DNA of 6,864 nucleotides from Oscillospiraceae bacterium (lineage in GTDB: Bacteria > Bacillota > Clostridia > Oscillospirales > Ruminococcaceae): assembly GCA_017394475.1 (NCBI GenBank), contig JAFPYQ010000143.1, positions 1-6,864 on the forward strand, written 5' to 3'. Positions 6,181 through 6,864 of the stretch are shown here, one piece after another; the first letter of the stretch is position 1, and every line of letters starts with the position of its first letter. The notes below the pieces were generated by a model. That model was not told where the DNA came from. It worked only from the letters and a program-made list of their open reading frames with translations, and ran no database searches. A program made the position numbers and the translations under genes.

Positions 6181-6864
6181 TCAGTCAACAGCGAGTTCGA
6201 GTATGGGCTTTGCCACAGAAGCATCTGCAGGTACCATAGGCAGGACATTCACATCCTTGCCGATGATGCAGTTGATGAGCACGGGCTCGCCGCATTTAAG
6301 GGCATATTCCAGCTTTTCGCGCACCTCGCTCTTCTTTGAGATGGTGACGGGAACGATGCCGAATGCCTTTGCAAGTTGCTCAAAATCCGTGGGGCGCTCA
6401 AGGGTGGTCTGGGAGAAATGAGCCTTGTAGAAAAGCCGCTGCCACTGCCTTACCATGCCGAGGACTGAGTTGTTGAACACCAGCTCGATAACAGGCATAC
6501 GGTACTTTGAAAGGGTGGAGAGCTCGCCGATGTTCATGTAGAAGCTGCCGTCACCGGCAATGTTGACTACCGTCCTGTGGGGATTGCCCACCTTAGCGCC
6601 GATAGCAGCGCCAAAGCCATAGCCCATAGTTCCGAGGCCGCCGGAGGTGGCAAAGGAGCGGGGATCCTTGAAGGGGAAGAACTGTGCAGCCCACATCTGA
6701 TGCTGTCCGACTTCCGTGGTGATGATCGCATCGCGGCCTGTGAGCTCTGCAAGGGTCTCCAGAACATACTGAGGGAGCACCTCCTCATCATCGGTACCCT
6801 TCTGCGCCAGCGGATACTCCTTTTTCCAGCCGGATATGGTCTCATTCCAGTCGGGGTGGCTCTG
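6181..6864 (-). CDS. ilvB: Acetolactate synthase large subunit, C-terminal part (cut by window edge)
   Basis: The last 227 residues of the acetolactate (acetohydroxyacid) synthase catalytic subunit, which joins two pyruvates, or pyruvate and 2-oxobutyrate, in the first common step of valine, leucine and isoleucine synthesis. The frame stays open to the right edge, so the start and the N-terminal and FAD-binding parts lie outside; the GTG at 6780 is internal. The visible part is the C-terminal thiamine diphosphate domain: EVGQHQMWAAQFF (51-63 from the edge), SGGLGTMGYGFGAAIGA (74-90), the Mg/ThDP motif GDGSFYMN (104-111) continuing to NN (131-132), then LGMVRQWQRLFY (135-146), whose Trp is the conserved active-site-channel tryptophan of anabolic AHAS. 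The C-terminus VNVLPMVPADAS is typical. These features favour biosynthetic IlvB over pyruvate oxidase or catabolic AlsS. The stop is TGA at 6181-6183. No ilvN regulatory subunit follows; a hairpin and the rel promoter do. Confidence 0.93.
   Translation of the reverse strand, partial: QSHPDWNETISGWKKEYPLAQKGTDDEEVLPQYVLETLAELTGRDAIITTEVGQHQMWAAQFFPFKDPRSFATSGGLGTMGYGFGAAIGAKVGNPHRTVVNIAGDGSFYMNIGELSTLSKYRMPVIELVFNNSVLGMVRQWQRLFYKAHFSQTTLERPTDFEQLAKAFGIVPVTISKKSEVREKLEYALKCGEPVLINCIIGKDVNVLPMVPADASVAKPILELAVD

Overview
This window reads as ordinary chromosomal housekeeping DNA from a low-to-mid GC Firmicute, most likely a clostridial gut or rumen bacterium close to Ruminococcus/Oscillospiraceae. 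That placement rests on the bifunctional Rel, the HemZ-type radical SAM protein, the FakA-type fatty acid kinase, purine-rich Shine-Dalgarno sites and a textbook TTGAAA-17-TATAAT promoter. It is inferred from protein style and gene order, not from a marker gene. Every gene supported here lies on the minus strand; no credible plus-strand gene, RNA gene, mobile element or CRISPR array was seen.

In the direction of transcription (right to left): (1) the C-terminal 227 residues of the acetolactate synthase large subunit (ilvB), cut by the right edge and followed by a strong GC-rich hairpin at 6139-6167. (2) A 150-nt gap with a tandem 9-bp repeat, a near-consensus sigma-A promoter and a strong ribosome site. 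(3) rel, an intact bifunctional (p)ppGpp synthetase/hydrolase starting at the ATG at 6030. (4) One nucleotide after rel, a metallo-beta-lactamase-fold hydrolase interrupted by an in-frame TAG at codon 17. (5) After a 67-nt gap with a 15-bp near-palindrome, hemZ, whose reading frame is broken by a one-base deletion near 1810; the conserved tail is still present in the next frame, down to a stop at 1701. (6) After a hairpin and a good ribosome site, fakA, complete and ending 7 nt from the left edge.

The rel - MBL hydrolase - hemZ order is a familiar Firmicute neighbourhood, in which dtd (D-aminoacyl-tRNA deacylase) often sits between rel and the hydrolase; it is absent here. The genes need not form one pathway. 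Rel sets the stringent response, HemZ resembles oxygen-independent coproporphyrinogen dehydrogenase, FakA phosphorylates fatty acids for membrane lipid synthesis, and IlvB begins branched-chain amino acid synthesis. The rel promoter probably drives rel and the hydrolase; hemZ and fakA may be read through or have their own promoter.

The main points for a second look are the two single-base lesions in neighbouring genes (sequencing error or real decay), the heptamer TGTTCAC found once in each of the three gaps and nowhere else, and the departure from consensus in the Rel ACT domain. No previously undescribed system was found.
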